Source: Rhodocyclaceae bacterium
Lineage (GTDB): Bacteria; Pseudomonadota; Gammaproteobacteria; Burkholderiales; Rhodocyclaceae
DNA length: 57,443 bases
Direction: 5' to 3'
Assembly: GCA_019455325.1 (NCBI GenBank)
Contig: JACFMQ010000017.1
Location: forward strand, 1-57,443
Notes under the pieces: model-generated
Database searches by the model: none
What the model was told of the DNA's origin: nothing
Seen by the model: the letters and a program-made list of their open reading frames with translations, nothing else
Position numbers and translations under genes: made by a program
Shown here: positions 8,990-17,547 of the stretch, in pieces
How positions within the stretch are numbered: position 1 is the first letter of the stretch
How the letters are laid out: each line of letters begins with the position of its first letter

Positions 8990-10191
8990 TCCGCCCGCAG
9001 CGCCTCGACCGGGTCGAGCCGCGCCGCCCGCCGCGCCGGCAGCACGCCGGCGACGAGCCCGATGACGATGGCCACGCCCTCGGCCAGCAGCACGAAGCTG
9101 AGCGGCGTGTGCACCGGCAGCGCCGGCACCGCCAGGTGCAGCGCCTGCGCCAGCCCGACGCCGAGCGCCAGCCCGAAGAGGCCGCCGAGCGCCGAGAGCG
9201 TCACCGCCTCGCCGAGAAAGAGGCCGAGGATCGTCCGCCGCGGCGCGCCGAGCGCGACCAGCAATCCGATCTCGCCGGTGCGCTCGCTCACCGCGATGGT
9301 CATGATGGTGACGATGCCGACGCCGCCGACCAGGAGCGAGATGCTGCCGAGCGCGCCGACGGCCATGGTCAGGATGTCGAGGATCTTCGAGAGCGTCTTC
9401 AGCATGTCCTCCTGCGTCGTGATCGTGAAGTCCTCGCGGCCGTGGCGCGCGGCGAGCGTCGCCTTGATCGCCCGGCTCACCTGCGCCGCCGATGCGCCCT
9501 CGGCGTAGGCGACGTGGATTTCCATCAGCCCGTCGCGGTTGAACAGTTCGAGCGCGCGCGCCGCCGGGATGTAGGCGGTGTCGTCGAGGTCGATGCCGAG
9601 GAACTGCCCCTTGCTCTCCAGCACGCCGACGATGCGGAACTGGTTGCCGCCGATGCGCAGCTTGGCGCCGAGCGGGTTGGCGTTGCCGAACAGTTCCTGC
9701 TTCAGCCGGGCGCCGAGGACGACGAAGGCGCGCGCGTTTTCCAGATCCTCGACCGGCAGGAACTGGCCGCTCTTCACCCTGACGTTGAACGCCTGCGCCA
9801 TTGCCGCGCCGACGCCGTAGACCGTGGTCCGCCGCAGCCGGCCGTTGGCGTTCACCTCGGTGTTGCCCCACACCGTCGGCGTCACCGCGGTGACGTGCGG
9901 CAACTGCCGCAGGCTCTCCGCGTCGGCCAGCGTCAGCGGCCGCACCGAGGTCGGCAGCCCCGAGGCGTGCGCGCCGGAGGTCTTCGTCCGGCCGGGGGCG
10001 ACGGCGATGACGTTGGTGCCGAACTGCGTGAACTCGGCGAGCACGAAGCGGTGGATGCCCTCGCCGATCGACGTGAGCAGGATCACCGCGGCAATGCCGA
10101 CGGCGATGCCCAGGAGCGTCAGGAACGAGCGCAGCCGGTGCGCGGCGATCGCGCGCAGCGCGAGCTGGACGGAGTCGGTCGGGCGGATCAT
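8986..10191 (-). CDS. MacB-like ABC transporter permease (FtsX family), second copy
   Basis: A 401-residue inner-membrane permease. One membrane helix lies near residues 18-40, then a MacB-type periplasmic core of about 200 residues, then three C-terminal helices of the FtsX domain (from about residue 285). The ending LPARRAARLDPVEALRAE is typical of MacB/LolCE-like permeases. It lies seven bases after the sister permease; both share the ATPase and HlyD protein upstream, suggesting a heterodimeric mechanotransmission exporter. Confidence 0.9.
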   Translation of the reverse strand: MIRPTDSVQLALRAIAAHRLRSFLTLLGIAVGIAAVILLTSIGEGIHRFVLAEFTQFGTNVIAVAPGRTKTSGAHASGLPTSVRPLTLADAESLRQLPHVTAVTPTVWGNTEVNANGRLRRTTVYGVGAAMAQAFNVRVKSGQFLPVEDLENARAFVVLGARLKQELFGNANPLGAKLRIGGNQFRIVGVLESKGQFLGIDLDDTAYIPAARALELFNRDGLMEIHVAYAEGASAAQVSRAIKATLAARHGREDFTITTQEDMLKTLSKILDILTMAVGALGSISLLVGGVGIVTIMTIAVSERTGEIGLLVALGAPRRTILGLFLGEAVTLSALGGLFGLALGVGLAQALHLAVPALPVHTPLSFVLLAEGVAIVIGLVAGVLPARRAARLDPVEALRAE

Positions 10192-10198
10192 CGGGCGC

Positions 10199-11407
10199 TC
10201 ATCGCTTCGCCAGCGCCTGCACCGGATCGAGCCGCGCCGCGTGCCGCGCCGGCAGCACGCCGAAGACGAGGCCGGTGAGGAGCGCCGTGCCGAGCCCGGC
10301 GATCACCGCCCAGACCGGCGGCCAGGCCGGGAAGAGCGGATAGAGATGGCGGATCAGCGCCGCGCCGGCGTGGCCGAGCGCGTAGCCGAGAAGCGCGCCG
10401 GCCAGCGAGAGCATGCCGGCCTCGGCGAGGAAGGCGGTGCGGATGGTGCCGCCGGTGGCGCCGAGCGCCTTCAAGAGGCCGATCTCGGCGGTGCGCTGCG
10501 TCACCGAGACAAGCATCACGTTCATCACCAGGATGCCGGCCACCGCCAGGCTGATCGCCGCAATGCCGGCGACGCCGAGCGTCAGCGCGCCGAGCAGGCG
10601 GTCGAAGGTGGCCAGCACCGCGTCCTGCGTGATCACCGTCACGTCCTCCTCGCCGTCGTGGCGCAGTTTGATGATCTCCTCGACCTGCGCCTTCGCCGGC
10701 TCGATCGCCTCGCGCCCGCGCGCCTCGACGAGGATGCGGAAGAGCGTGTTGCTGTTGAACATCGCCTGCGCCAGCGATACCGGCACGATCGCCAGTTCGT
10801 CGGTGTTCATGCCCAGCCCCTGGCCGCTCGCCGCGAGCACGCCGACGACGCGGAAGCGGCGGTCGCCGATGCGCACCAGCCGGCCGAGCGCCGGTTCGCC
10901 GCCGAACATCTCGTTGCGGATCTTGGCGCCGATGACCACCTCGTTGGCGCCGCGCCGCCAGTCGCCGGGCGCCAGGAAGCGGCCCTGCGCCAGCACCAGG
11001 TAGCGCACCTCGATGAACTGAGAGGTGGTGCCGGCGACCGTCACCTCGCGCAGGCGGCCGCCGACGCTGATCTCGGAGGAGCCGACGGCGAGCGGCGCGA
11101 CGCGGCGCACCGCGTGCGCCCGCTGCAGCGCGGCCGCGTCCTCGATGGTGAGGTCGCGCGGCGTGCTGGTGACGGCGTTGCCGGGGTTGAAGCCGCCGGT
11201 CTGCGAGCGGCCGGGGAGCACGATGACCAGGTTGGTGCCGATCGACGAGAACTCGTGGACCACGTAGCGGCGCGCGCCGTCGCCGAGCGCGGTCAGCACG
11301 ACGACGGCGGCGACGCCGATGGCCATCGCCAGGATCAGCAGCCCGGTGCGCAGCGGGCTGCCGGCGGCGGCGTCGCGCGCGAAGCGGATCAGGTCGGGGG
11401 TGCGCAT
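10199..11407 (-). CDS. MacB-like ABC transporter permease (FtsX family), first copy
   Basis: A 402-residue permease with the same plan as its neighbour: a single N-terminal helix, a periplasmic MacB_PCD-type domain, three C-terminal helices and the end LPARHAARLDPVQALAKR. The ATG at 11407 is chosen because AGGTG lies ten bases upstream; an in-frame GTG at 11419 is an alternative with a poorer site. That AGGTG is part of the sequence flanking the 95-bp palindrome, so the repeat abuts the translation signals of this gene. Confidence 0.9.
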   Translation of the reverse strand: MRTPDLIRFARDAAAGSPLRTGLLILAMAIGVAAVVVLTALGDGARRYVVHEFSSIGTNLVIVLPGRSQTGGFNPGNAVTSTPRDLTIEDAAALQRAHAVRRVAPLAVGSSEISVGGRLREVTVAGTTSQFIEVRYLVLAQGRFLAPGDWRRGANEVVIGAKIRNEMFGGEPALGRLVRIGDRRFRVVGVLAASGQGLGMNTDELAIVPVSLAQAMFNSNTLFRILVEARGREAIEPAKAQVEEIIKLRHDGEEDVTVITQDAVLATFDRLLGALTLGVAGIAAISLAVAGILVMNVMLVSVTQRTAEIGLLKALGATGGTIRTAFLAEAGMLSLAGALLGYALGHAGAALIRHLYPLFPAWPPVWAVIAGLGTALLTGLVFGVLPARHAARLDPVQALAKR

Positions 11408-11421
11408 GCGGCGGAACACCT

Positions 11422-11516
11422 ACCGCAGAGGCGCAGAGGCGCAGAGGGAACGCAGAGAAAGGCAAAAGAGAAAGGATTTTCTCTGCGCCGTCTCTGCGCC
11501 TCTGCGCCTCTGCGGT
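11422..11516. repeat. 95-bp palindromic intergenic repeat, copy 1
   Basis: Two perfect 25-bp inverted arms (11422-11446 and 11492-11516), each built from repeated CGCAGAGG-type units, enclose a second inverted pair (11451-11460 with 11478-11487). An A/G-rich loop of about 17 bases remains. The transcript would fold into one long hairpin between the ATPase and first permease genes. Copy 2 is identical apart from about five changes in the interior. Confidence 0.93.
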
Positions 11517-11529
11517 GGAAGTCGAAGGT

Positions 11530-12213
11530 TCATCGGCTTCCCGTGTCCTGTTGCAGCGCCCCGTCCTCCATCATCAGCCGCCGCCTGGCGCGGCCGCCGA
11601 GCGCGGCGTCGTGGGTGACGACGATCAGCGTCACGCCTTCTTCGTTGAGCCCTTCGAGCAGGCGCACGACCTCTTCGCCGGTGGCGCGGTCGAGGTTGCC
11701 GGTCGGTTCGTCGGCGAGGATCAGTGCCGGCCGCATGATCGTCGCGCGGGCGATGGCCACGCGCTGGCGCTGGCCGCCGGACAGCTCGTCCGGGCGGTGG
11801 CCGGCGCGGTTCTCCAGGCCGTAGTCCTTGAGCGCCTGCGCCACGCGCGCGGCGCGCTCGGCCGGCGGCACGCCGGCCAGCGTCATCGGCAGCGCCACGT
11901 TTTCGGCGGCGGTGAGCCGCGGCACCAGGTGGAAGCTCTGGAAGACGAAGCCAATGCGCTCGCTGCGGACGCGCGCCTGCTCCTCGGCCGAGAGCGTCGT
12001 CACGTCGCGCCCTTCCAGCCGGTAGCTGCCGGCGTTCGGGCGGTCGAGCAGACCGAGCAGGTTGAGCAGCGTCGACTTGCCGGAGCCCGACGGCCCCATC
12101 ACCGCCACGTACTCGCCGGCGCCGATGGCCAGGTCGAGCCGGCGCAGCGCGTGCACCTCGCTGTCGCCGAGGCGGAAGACGCGCTCGATGCCGGAGAGTG
12201 CGATCAGGGACAT
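11530..12213 (-). CDS. ABC transporter ATPase, LolD/MacB type
   Basis: A 227-residue nucleotide-binding subunit. The Walker A motif GPSGSGKST lies near residues 40-48, followed by a Q-loop (FVFQSF), signature LSGGQ, Walker B LILADEPTGNLD and the H-loop VVTHD. ADEPTGNLD is typical of the LolD/MacB/FtsE group. It would power the two FtsX permeases downstream. The start codon follows a run of C and has no visible ribosome-binding site. The gene sits exactly between the two 95-bp palindromes. Confidence 0.93.
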   Translation of the reverse strand: MSLIALSGIERVFRLGDSEVHALRRLDLAIGAGEYVAVMGPSGSGKSTLLNLLGLLDRPNAGSYRLEGRDVTTLSAEEQARVRSERIGFVFQSFHLVPRLTAAENVALPMTLAGVPPAERAARVAQALKDYGLENRAGHRPDELSGGQRQRVAIARATIMRPALILADEPTGNLDRATGEEVVRLLEGLNEEGVTLIVVTHDAALGGRARRRLMMEDGALQQDTGSR

Positions 12214-12243
12214 GGGGGGGGTGTGGCAGGAAGAAAAAAATCC

Positions 12244-12338
12244 ACCGCAGAGGCGCAGAGGCGCAGAGGAAACGCAGAGAAAGGCAGAAGAAAAAGGGGT
12301 TTCTCTGCGCCGTCTCTGCGCCTCTGCGCCTCTGCGGT
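12244..12338. repeat. 95-bp palindromic intergenic repeat, copy 2
   Basis: This has the same architecture as copy 1: 25-bp arms at 12244-12268 and 12314-12338, and an inner inverted pair at 12273-12282 and 12300-12309. It lies between the HlyD-type adaptor and ATPase genes. The interior has the same orientation as in copy 1, but the outside flank AGGTGTT (12340-12346) is the mirror of the AACACCT that precedes copy 1 (11415-11421). Confidence 0.93.
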
Positions 12339-12352
12339 AGGTGTTGCCGCCC

Positions 12353-13507
12353 TCATTTCCCGCCGTCCGCGATCCACGCCGCGCCGGCCTTGACGCCCTC
12401 GCGTTCGAGCGAGGCGACGACGCGCTCGCCGGCGGCGAGTCCGTCCAGCACCTCGGTGTATTCCCAGTTGGCCAGGCCGGTCTTCAACTGCCGCTCGGCG
12501 AGCCGGCCGTCGGCGCCGGCGACCAGCGCGCGGCCGCCTTCGAGCAGCGCCGAGGTGGGGATGCGCACGACGTCCTCGCGCACTTCGAGGACCACCTCGA
12601 TGTCGGCGCTGTAGCCGACGAGCAGCTTGCCCGGCGCCGCCGGATCGTCGAACAGCGCCTCGACGTCGACCGTGCGCGCCTGCTTCTCGACCGCCGAGAC
12701 GTAGGGCGCGACGCGCTTCACCCGGCCCGGGAAGCTCTGCTTCGGCAGCGCGTCGAGGCTGATGCGCACCGGCTGGCCGGCGACGATCTTCGGCGCGTCC
12801 ACCTCGTCCATCGGCGCCTTCACGTAAAGGCAGGAATCGTCGATCAGGTCGATCGCCGGCGGCGTCGGCACGCCGGGGGGCGACGGCGTGGAATACTCGC
12901 CGACCTCGCCGACGATCTTGGCGACGGTGCCGTCGAAGGGCGCGTAGAGCACGGTGCGCCCCTGCTCGACGCGGGTCGCCGCGAGCTTCGCCTCGGCGGC
13001 GGCGACGTCGGCCTTCGCCGCCTCGCAGCCGGCGCGCCGGGCGTCGGCATCGGCGCGCGCCGCCTCCTCGCGCGAGCCGGAGACGAAGCCGCGCGCGCGC
13101 AGCGAGGCTTGGCGCTCGGCTTCCGCCGCCGCGTTGGCGGCCAGCGTGCACACCTCGTTCACCCGCCGCCGCGCCGTTTCCATCTGCGCGCCGGCCAGCG
13201 TCGCCTGCGCCCGCTGGTCGTCGTTCCACAGCTTCATCAGCAGTTGCCCCTTGGTCACGCGGTCGCCTTCCCTGACCGCCAGCACCTCGATGCGGCCGCC
13301 GATGATCGTCGACAGCTTGGTGCGCTGGCAGGCCTCGACCGTGCCGGCGCGGGTGTTGGCGATGCTCGATTCGACCTTGCCGCGGTCGATCTCGGCGAGG
13401 ACCACGGCCACCGGTTTGGGCCGTCCCGCCCACCAGACGGCGGCGGCGACGAGACCGAGGACGGCGAGGGCGAGCGGCAGGCGGCGGCTCCAGGTGCCGG
13501 CGTTCAT
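12353..13507 (-). CDS. HlyD/MacA-type periplasmic adaptor protein
   Basis: A 384-residue membrane-fusion protein. An N-terminal anchor (about residues 8-28) is followed by a lipoyl-like half motif, an Ala/Glu-rich alpha-helical hairpin (about 95-175), the second lipoyl half (LYAPFDGTVAKI), and beta-barrel and membrane-proximal domains. It would link the inner-membrane ABC complex to an outer-membrane channel; no TolC gene is in the window. It is the first gene of the export operon. Confidence 0.9.
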   Translation of the reverse strand: MNAGTWSRRLPLALAVLGLVAAAVWWAGRPKPVAVVLAEIDRGKVESSIANTRAGTVEACQRTKLSTIIGGRIEVLAVREGDRVTKGQLLMKLWNDDQRAQATLAGAQMETARRRVNEVCTLAANAAAEAERQASLRARGFVSGSREEAARADADARRAGCEAAKADVAAAEAKLAATRVEQGRTVLYAPFDGTVAKIVGEVGEYSTPSPPGVPTPPAIDLIDDSCLYVKAPMDEVDAPKIVAGQPVRISLDALPKQSFPGRVKRVAPYVSAVEKQARTVDVEALFDDPAAPGKLLVGYSADIEVVLEVREDVVRIPTSALLEGGRALVAGADGRLAERQLKTGLANWEYTEVLDGLAAGERVVASLEREGVKAGAAWIADGGK

Positions 13508-13617
13508 GAGGGCGAAGACTCCGTATGGGGTGGAAAATTAGGAAACGGCGATATTATCGCACGGCCGCCGCCGCCGCGCGGCGGGCGGGGCTGCTGCTGC
13601 GGACGCCTGCCGCCGGC

Positions 13618-14430
13618 TCAGCGGCAGCGGTTGATCGCGTCGCGCGTGGCCAGCGCCGCCTGGCGGGCGGCGGCGGCGTAGTCCTCGTTGCGGCCGGCGT
13701 AGAGGATGGCGCGCGAGGAGTTGATCATCAGGCCGGTGCCGTTGGCCGTGCGGCCGGCCTTCACCGTCGCCTCGACGTCGCCGCCCTGGGCGCCGATGCC
13801 CGGCACGAGCAGCGGCATGTCGCCGGTCAGCTCGCGCACGCGCGCGATCTCGTTGGGGAAGGTGGCGCCGACGACCAGCGCGCACTGGCCGCCGCCGTTC
13901 CATTCGCTGGCGACCATGCGGGCGACGCGCTCGTAGAGCTTCATGCCGCCGACGTCGAGGAACTGCAGGTCGCTGCCGCCGGGGTTGGAGGTGCGGCAGA
14001 GCAGGATCAGGCCCTTGTTTTTGTAGGCCAGGTAGGGCTCGACCGAGTCGCGGCCCATGTACGGGTTGGCGGTGACGGCGTCGGCGCCGTAGCGCTCGAA
14101 GGCCTCGATGGCGTACTGCTCGGCGGTGCTGCCGATGTCGCCGCGCTTGGCGTCGAGGATCACCGGGATGCCCGGGTAGGTGACGCGGATGTGCGCGATC
14201 AGCGCCTCCAACTGGTCCTCGGCGCGGCGCGAGGCGAAATAGGCGATCTGCGGCTTGAAGCAGCAGACCAGGTCGGCGGTGGCGTCGACGATGCCCTTGC
14301 AGAACTCGAAGACGGCGTCGTCGCGCCCCTGCAGGTGCACCGGGAATTTCGTCGGGTCCGGGTCGAGGCCGACGCAGAGCAGCGAGTCGTTGCGGGCCCA
14401 GGCAGCGTTGAGCGATTCGATGAAGGTCAT
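13618..14430 (-). CDS. pyrF: orotidine 5'-phosphate decarboxylase
   Basis: A 270-residue enzyme making UMP from OMP in pyrimidine synthesis. The catalytic Lys/Asp signature [15 protein letters not shown] is present, as are the N-terminal [12 protein letters not shown] and the C-terminal [10 protein letters not shown] phosphate-binding loop. Length and motifs fit the longer PyrF group found in betaproteobacteria. The ATG at 14430 overlaps the stop of the small upstream gene (ATGA). Confidence 0.95.
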   Translation of the reverse strand: MTFIESLNAAWARNDSLLCVGLDPDPTKFPVHLQGRDDAVFEFCKGIVDATADLVCCFKPQIAYFASRRAEDQLEALIAHIRVTYPGIPVILDAKRGDIGSTAEQYAIEAFERYGADAVTANPYMGRDSVEPYLAYKNKGLILLCRTSNPGGSDLQFLDVGGMKLYERVARMVASEWNGGGQCALVVGATFPNEIARVRELTGDMPLLVPGIGAQGGDVEATVKAGRTANGTGLMINSSRAILYAGRNEDYAAAARQAALATRDAINRCR

Positions 14431-14636
14431 GGTTTTGTCTCCCCTTTTTCCGATGCGGTGGCTTCGGCGGCCTGCCGGCGCGCCAGCTTCTCGCGGAACC
14501 TGGCGTTCTTGTCCTCGTCGGCGAAGCGGAAGCGGCCGGCCAGCTCGCAGCCCTTCATGCCCGGATCGCACGGCAGATCGTTGATCTTGCTGCAGCGGTC
14601 GTTCACTTCGTGGGGGCAGCCCCAGCCTCCGGCCAT
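14427..14636 (-). CDS. small conserved Cys-rich protein upstream of pyrF
   Basis: A 69-residue soluble protein beginning [20 protein letters not shown], with four cysteines in the first half and a charged Lys/Arg/Glu tail. The ATG at 14636 is favoured over an in-frame GTG at 14645 because GGAGG lies eight bases before it. Its stop overlaps the pyrF start. Function unknown; metal binding is possible but not shown. Confidence 0.75.
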   Translation of the reverse strand: MAGGWGCPHEVNDRCSKINDLPCDPGMKGCELAGRFRFADEDKNARFREKLARRQAAEATASEKGETKP

Positions 14637-14728
14637 TCTCGTCACCTCCTCGGGAAGGGGCTATTCTCGCACCGACTGGCGGCGCATGCATCCTTGCCGT
14701 GCCGCTCTGCCGGAAACCATGCGGCGGA

Positions 14729-14769
14729 ATGACTCAGATCAATGTCGTCGGGTTTTTTGGATTTACAAT
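14729..14769 (+). promoter_or_regulatory. FNR/Anr-like box and -10 element (class II geometry)
   Basis: ATGACTCAGATCAA (14729-14742) matches 8 of 10 defined bases of the FNR consensus TTGAT-N4-ATCAA, with one perfect half. TACAAT follows at 14764-14769. A start site seven bases after that element would put the box centre at about -40.5, the normal place for FNR-type activation of class II promoters. The driven gene encodes a haem-c GGDEF-EAL protein. Binding is inferred, not shown. Confidence 0.5.
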
Positions 14770-14814
14770 CCCATGGTCGCCGACGGGCGGCAATGCCGCG
14801 GCTCGGGGAGGGGT

Positions 14815-17370
14815 ATGCGCATCAGGACATTCATTCTGGCCGCTTCGGCGGTGGTCGGAATTCTATTCTTCGGGGGCACCTATCTGACGATGGGCGGCAT
14901 CCTCGACGAGGTCGTCAAGGCCAACGCCGTGCGCACCTCGGACGCCGTCGCCCGCGTCACCTTCACCTCCATGTACCAGTTGATGAGCGCCGGCTGGAAG
15001 CGCGCCCAGGCCGAAGCCTTCCTCAAGGCGACGCACGGCGCCGGCGCCGAGTCCGGGCTGGAGATCGAGATCTACCGCGGCAAGCTGGTCGAGGACATCT
15101 ACGACGCCATCGAGCAGCCGCCGATGGACGCCGAGGTGCTCGCCGCCTTCGCCGAGGGCCGGCCGCGCCACCTGGCGGCGGAACATTCGGTGCGCCACAT
15201 CTACCCGCTGGTCGCCGAGGAGCGCTGCCTGCGCTGCCACCGCAACGCCGAGGCCGGCGCGGTGCTCGGCGCCATCGAGATCCGCCAGGAGTTCGGCCCG
15301 GTCGTCGCCGACGCGCGCCGCGACCTCGTCGTCGCGCTGGCGACGCTGCTGCCGCTGATCGTCGCGCTGGCCAGCGTCGTCGTCTGGTGGGTCTGCCGGC
15401 GCATCGAGGATTCGGTCTCCGAGGTGCGCACCAGCCTGGAGCGGGTGAACTCGGTGAGCGACCTGCGCCACGTGCGGCTCGACAGGCACGACCTGCGCTT
15501 CCGCGAGTTCAACCAGCTCGTCGGCTCGCTCGACGTGCTGGTGAACACGCTGCGCACGGTGGCCGTCGACAAGGAGATCCTGAGCTTCGAGATCGGCCTG
15601 CTGGAGAAGTTCGTCATCACCTCCGACGTCGTCCGCGACTGGCGCGAGTACGTCAGCCAGCTTCTTTCCGACATCAACCACGTGATGCCGGCGCACGTGC
15701 TGTTCTCGGTGTTCAAGATCGACGACGAGCTGTTCGACCTGGAAATCTTCTGGCGCGGCAAGCCCTCGCCGGAAACCCGCGCCATGATGGAGGCGCACAT
15801 CCGCGCGGCGCTGGCGGAAAGCCCGAACTTCTCCGACATGACCGCGTGCACGCTCAACCACCACATCGTCGACGGCGGCCTCGCCGAGGTCGTGCTGAGC
15901 GAGGACGTGGTGGCGGTGCGCGTCAAGTCCTTCTTCGTCGACTCGCCGAAGATCGGCGGCATCGTCGGCATCGGCGTGCATTCCGAGGTGCTCGAGGACG
16001 AGACGCGGCACCTGGTGATGGAGAGCGTGCTGTCCACGCTGCTCAACGTCGTCGGCTCGGTGAAGGCGATCTACAAGTACACCCGCGATCTGGAGTACTA
16101 CGCCACGCGCGACCCGCTGACCGACCTCTTCAACCAGCGCGTGTTCTGGGAGCTGGCCGGCTACGAGGTCGGCCGCGCCGGGCGCCACGGCTACTCCTTC
16201 GGCATGCTGCTGATCGACCTCGACAACTTCAAGGTGATCAACGACAGCCACGGCCATCCGGTCGGCGACAGGTACCTGCAGCATTTCGCGCGCACCGTGC
16301 AGGAGGCGCTGCGCGCCGGCGACGTGCTCGCCCGCTACGGCGGCGACGAGTTCGTCGCCATCCTGCCCGAGACCGGGCTGAACGAGGTGGCCATGGTCGC
16401 CGAGCGCGTGCGCGCCGCCATCGAGGCGATGCAGATCGAGCTCGACGACGGCGTCCGCCTGCGCGGCACCGCCTCCATCGGCCTGGCCGTCTACCCGGAG
16501 CACGCGGACAACGCCAAGGACCTGTTCCTCTTCGCCGACAACATGATGTACAAGGCCAAGGCCGGCGGCAAGGATCGCGTCGCCGTGCCGAGCGCCGACG
16601 ACATCGTCGACGTCTTCCGCGACATCACCGAGAAGAGCGCGCTGGTGCTCGACGCCATCGAGTCGCGGCGCGTCGTTCCCTTCTTCCAGCCGATCCTCGA
16701 CGTGGCGACGAAGCGCATCGTCGCCTACGAGGTGCTGTCGCGCATCGAGGTCGACGGCGAAATCATGCGCGCCGACGAATTCGTCGAGATCGCCGAGAAG
16801 ATGGGCGTCATCCACCGCCTCGACGCGCTCGTCATCGAGGGCGCGCTCGCCCGCCTGCGCGAGATGGGGCACGCGGGCCTCGTCTTCATCAACCTCTCGC
16901 CGCGCGCGCTGGTGCTCAACGAGTTCGGCCGCAACATCCGCCAGATCGTCGCCGCCAGCGGCTTCACCAACGACCAGATCGTCTTCGAGATCACCGAGCG
17001 CGACACGGTGAAGAACATCTCGATGCTCGAACGCCTGCTCAACGAGCTGAAGGTCGAGGGCTTCAAGCTGGCCATCGACGACTTCGGCTCCGGCTTCTCG
17101 TCCTTCCACTATCTGCGCCGCTTCCCGATCGACTATCTGAAGATCGAGGGCGACTTCATCGCCAACATGCTGACCAGCACCAAGGACCGCGCCGTGGTCA
17201 CCAGCATCAAGTCGCTGGCGCAGGAGATGGGCATCACCATCGTCGCCGAATTCGTCGAGTCGCAGGAGGTGCTCGACGAACTGCACGTGATGGGCGTGCA
17301 CCTGGCGCAGGGCTACTACATCGGCAAGCCGCAGCGGCGGATGATCGGGGTCGACTGGCGGCCGCTCTGA
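14815..17370 (+). CDS. c-type-haem sensor GGDEF-EAL protein (c-di-GMP synthase/phosphodiesterase)
   Basis: An 851-residue membrane signalling protein. Helix 1 (about 5-26) and helix 2 (about 172-194) flank a periplasmic Tll0287/DUF3365-like domain carrying the haem c motif CLRCH (138-142). A HAMP-like linker and an uncharacterised, possibly GAF-like, region follow. The GGDEF domain has an intact GGDEF (509-513) and an RAGD inhibitory-site match at 500-503. The EAL domain has EVL (639-641), NLSPRAL, EITERD, IDDFGSGFSS and KIEGDF, so both halves look active. GGGGAGGGG precedes the ATG at 14815. Redox or oxygen sensing is the natural inference. Confidence 0.9.
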   Translation: MRIRTFILAASAVVGILFFGGTYLTMGGILDEVVKANAVRTSDAVARVTFTSMYQLMSAGWKRAQAEAFLKATHGAGAESGLEIEIYRGKLVEDIYDAIEQPPMDAEVLAAFAEGRPRHLAAEHSVRHIYPLVAEERCLRCHRNAEAGAVLGAIEIRQEFGPVVADARRDLVVALATLLPLIVALASVVVWWVCRRIEDSVSEVRTSLERVNSVSDLRHVRLDRHDLRFREFNQLVGSLDVLVNTLRTVAVDKEILSFEIGLLEKFVITSDVVRDWREYVSQLLSDINHVMPAHVLFSVFKIDDELFDLEIFWRGKPSPETRAMMEAHIRAALAESPNFSDMTACTLNHHIVDGGLAEVVLSEDVVAVRVKSFFVDSPKIGGIVGIGVHSEVLEDETRHLVMESVLSTLLNVVGSVKAIYKYTRDLEYYATRDPLTDLFNQRVFWELAGYEVGRAGRHGYSFGMLLIDLDNFKVINDSHGHPVGDRYLQHFARTVQEALRAGDVLARYGGDEFVAILPETGLNEVAMVAERVRAAIEAMQIELDDGVRLRGTASIGLAVYPEHADNAKDLFLFADNMMYKAKAGGKDRVAVPSADDIVDVFRDITEKSALVLDAIESRRVVPFFQPILDVATKRIVAYEVLSRIEVDGEIMRADEFVEIAEKMGVIHRLDALVIEGALARLREMGHAGLVFINLSPRALVLNEFGRNIRQIVAASGFTNDQIVFEITERDTVKNISMLERLLNELKVEGFKLAIDDFGSGFSSFHYLRRFPIDYLKIEGDFIANMLTSTKDRAVVTSIKSLAQEMGITIVAEFVESQEVLDELHVMGVHLAQGYYIGKPQRRMIGVDWRPL

Positions 17371-17547
17371 TGGCGGCGCGCCTCGACGCCGGCTGCAGGC
17401 TATGCGAATGGACTGATTGCGCAATTCCATCGGAATGGACAATATGGGCGTTCCCGGCGCCCCCTTTTGCGCCGGCCGGCGCAATCCGGACGGCGATGCC
17501 GCCCGGGCCGCGCGACCCATCGATCCATCACCGAAGCGGAGGCACAC

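Noticed and set aside
11422-12338. CRISPR-like repeat
   Set aside because: There are only two copies, each a single long palindrome about 730 bases apart with a gene between them, and no spacer array or cas gene.
11401-12393. Short open frames rich in RRGAEAQR and LRLCASA peptides
   Set aside because: They are translations of the 95-bp palindromes and have no start signals or independent coding evidence.
17400-17450. Palindromes ATTGCGCAAT and ATTCC/GGAAT upstream of the DUF2235 gene as an operator
   Set aside because: The arms are short, the nearby promoter hexamers match poorly, and no regulator is adjacent. It was too weak to list as a site.
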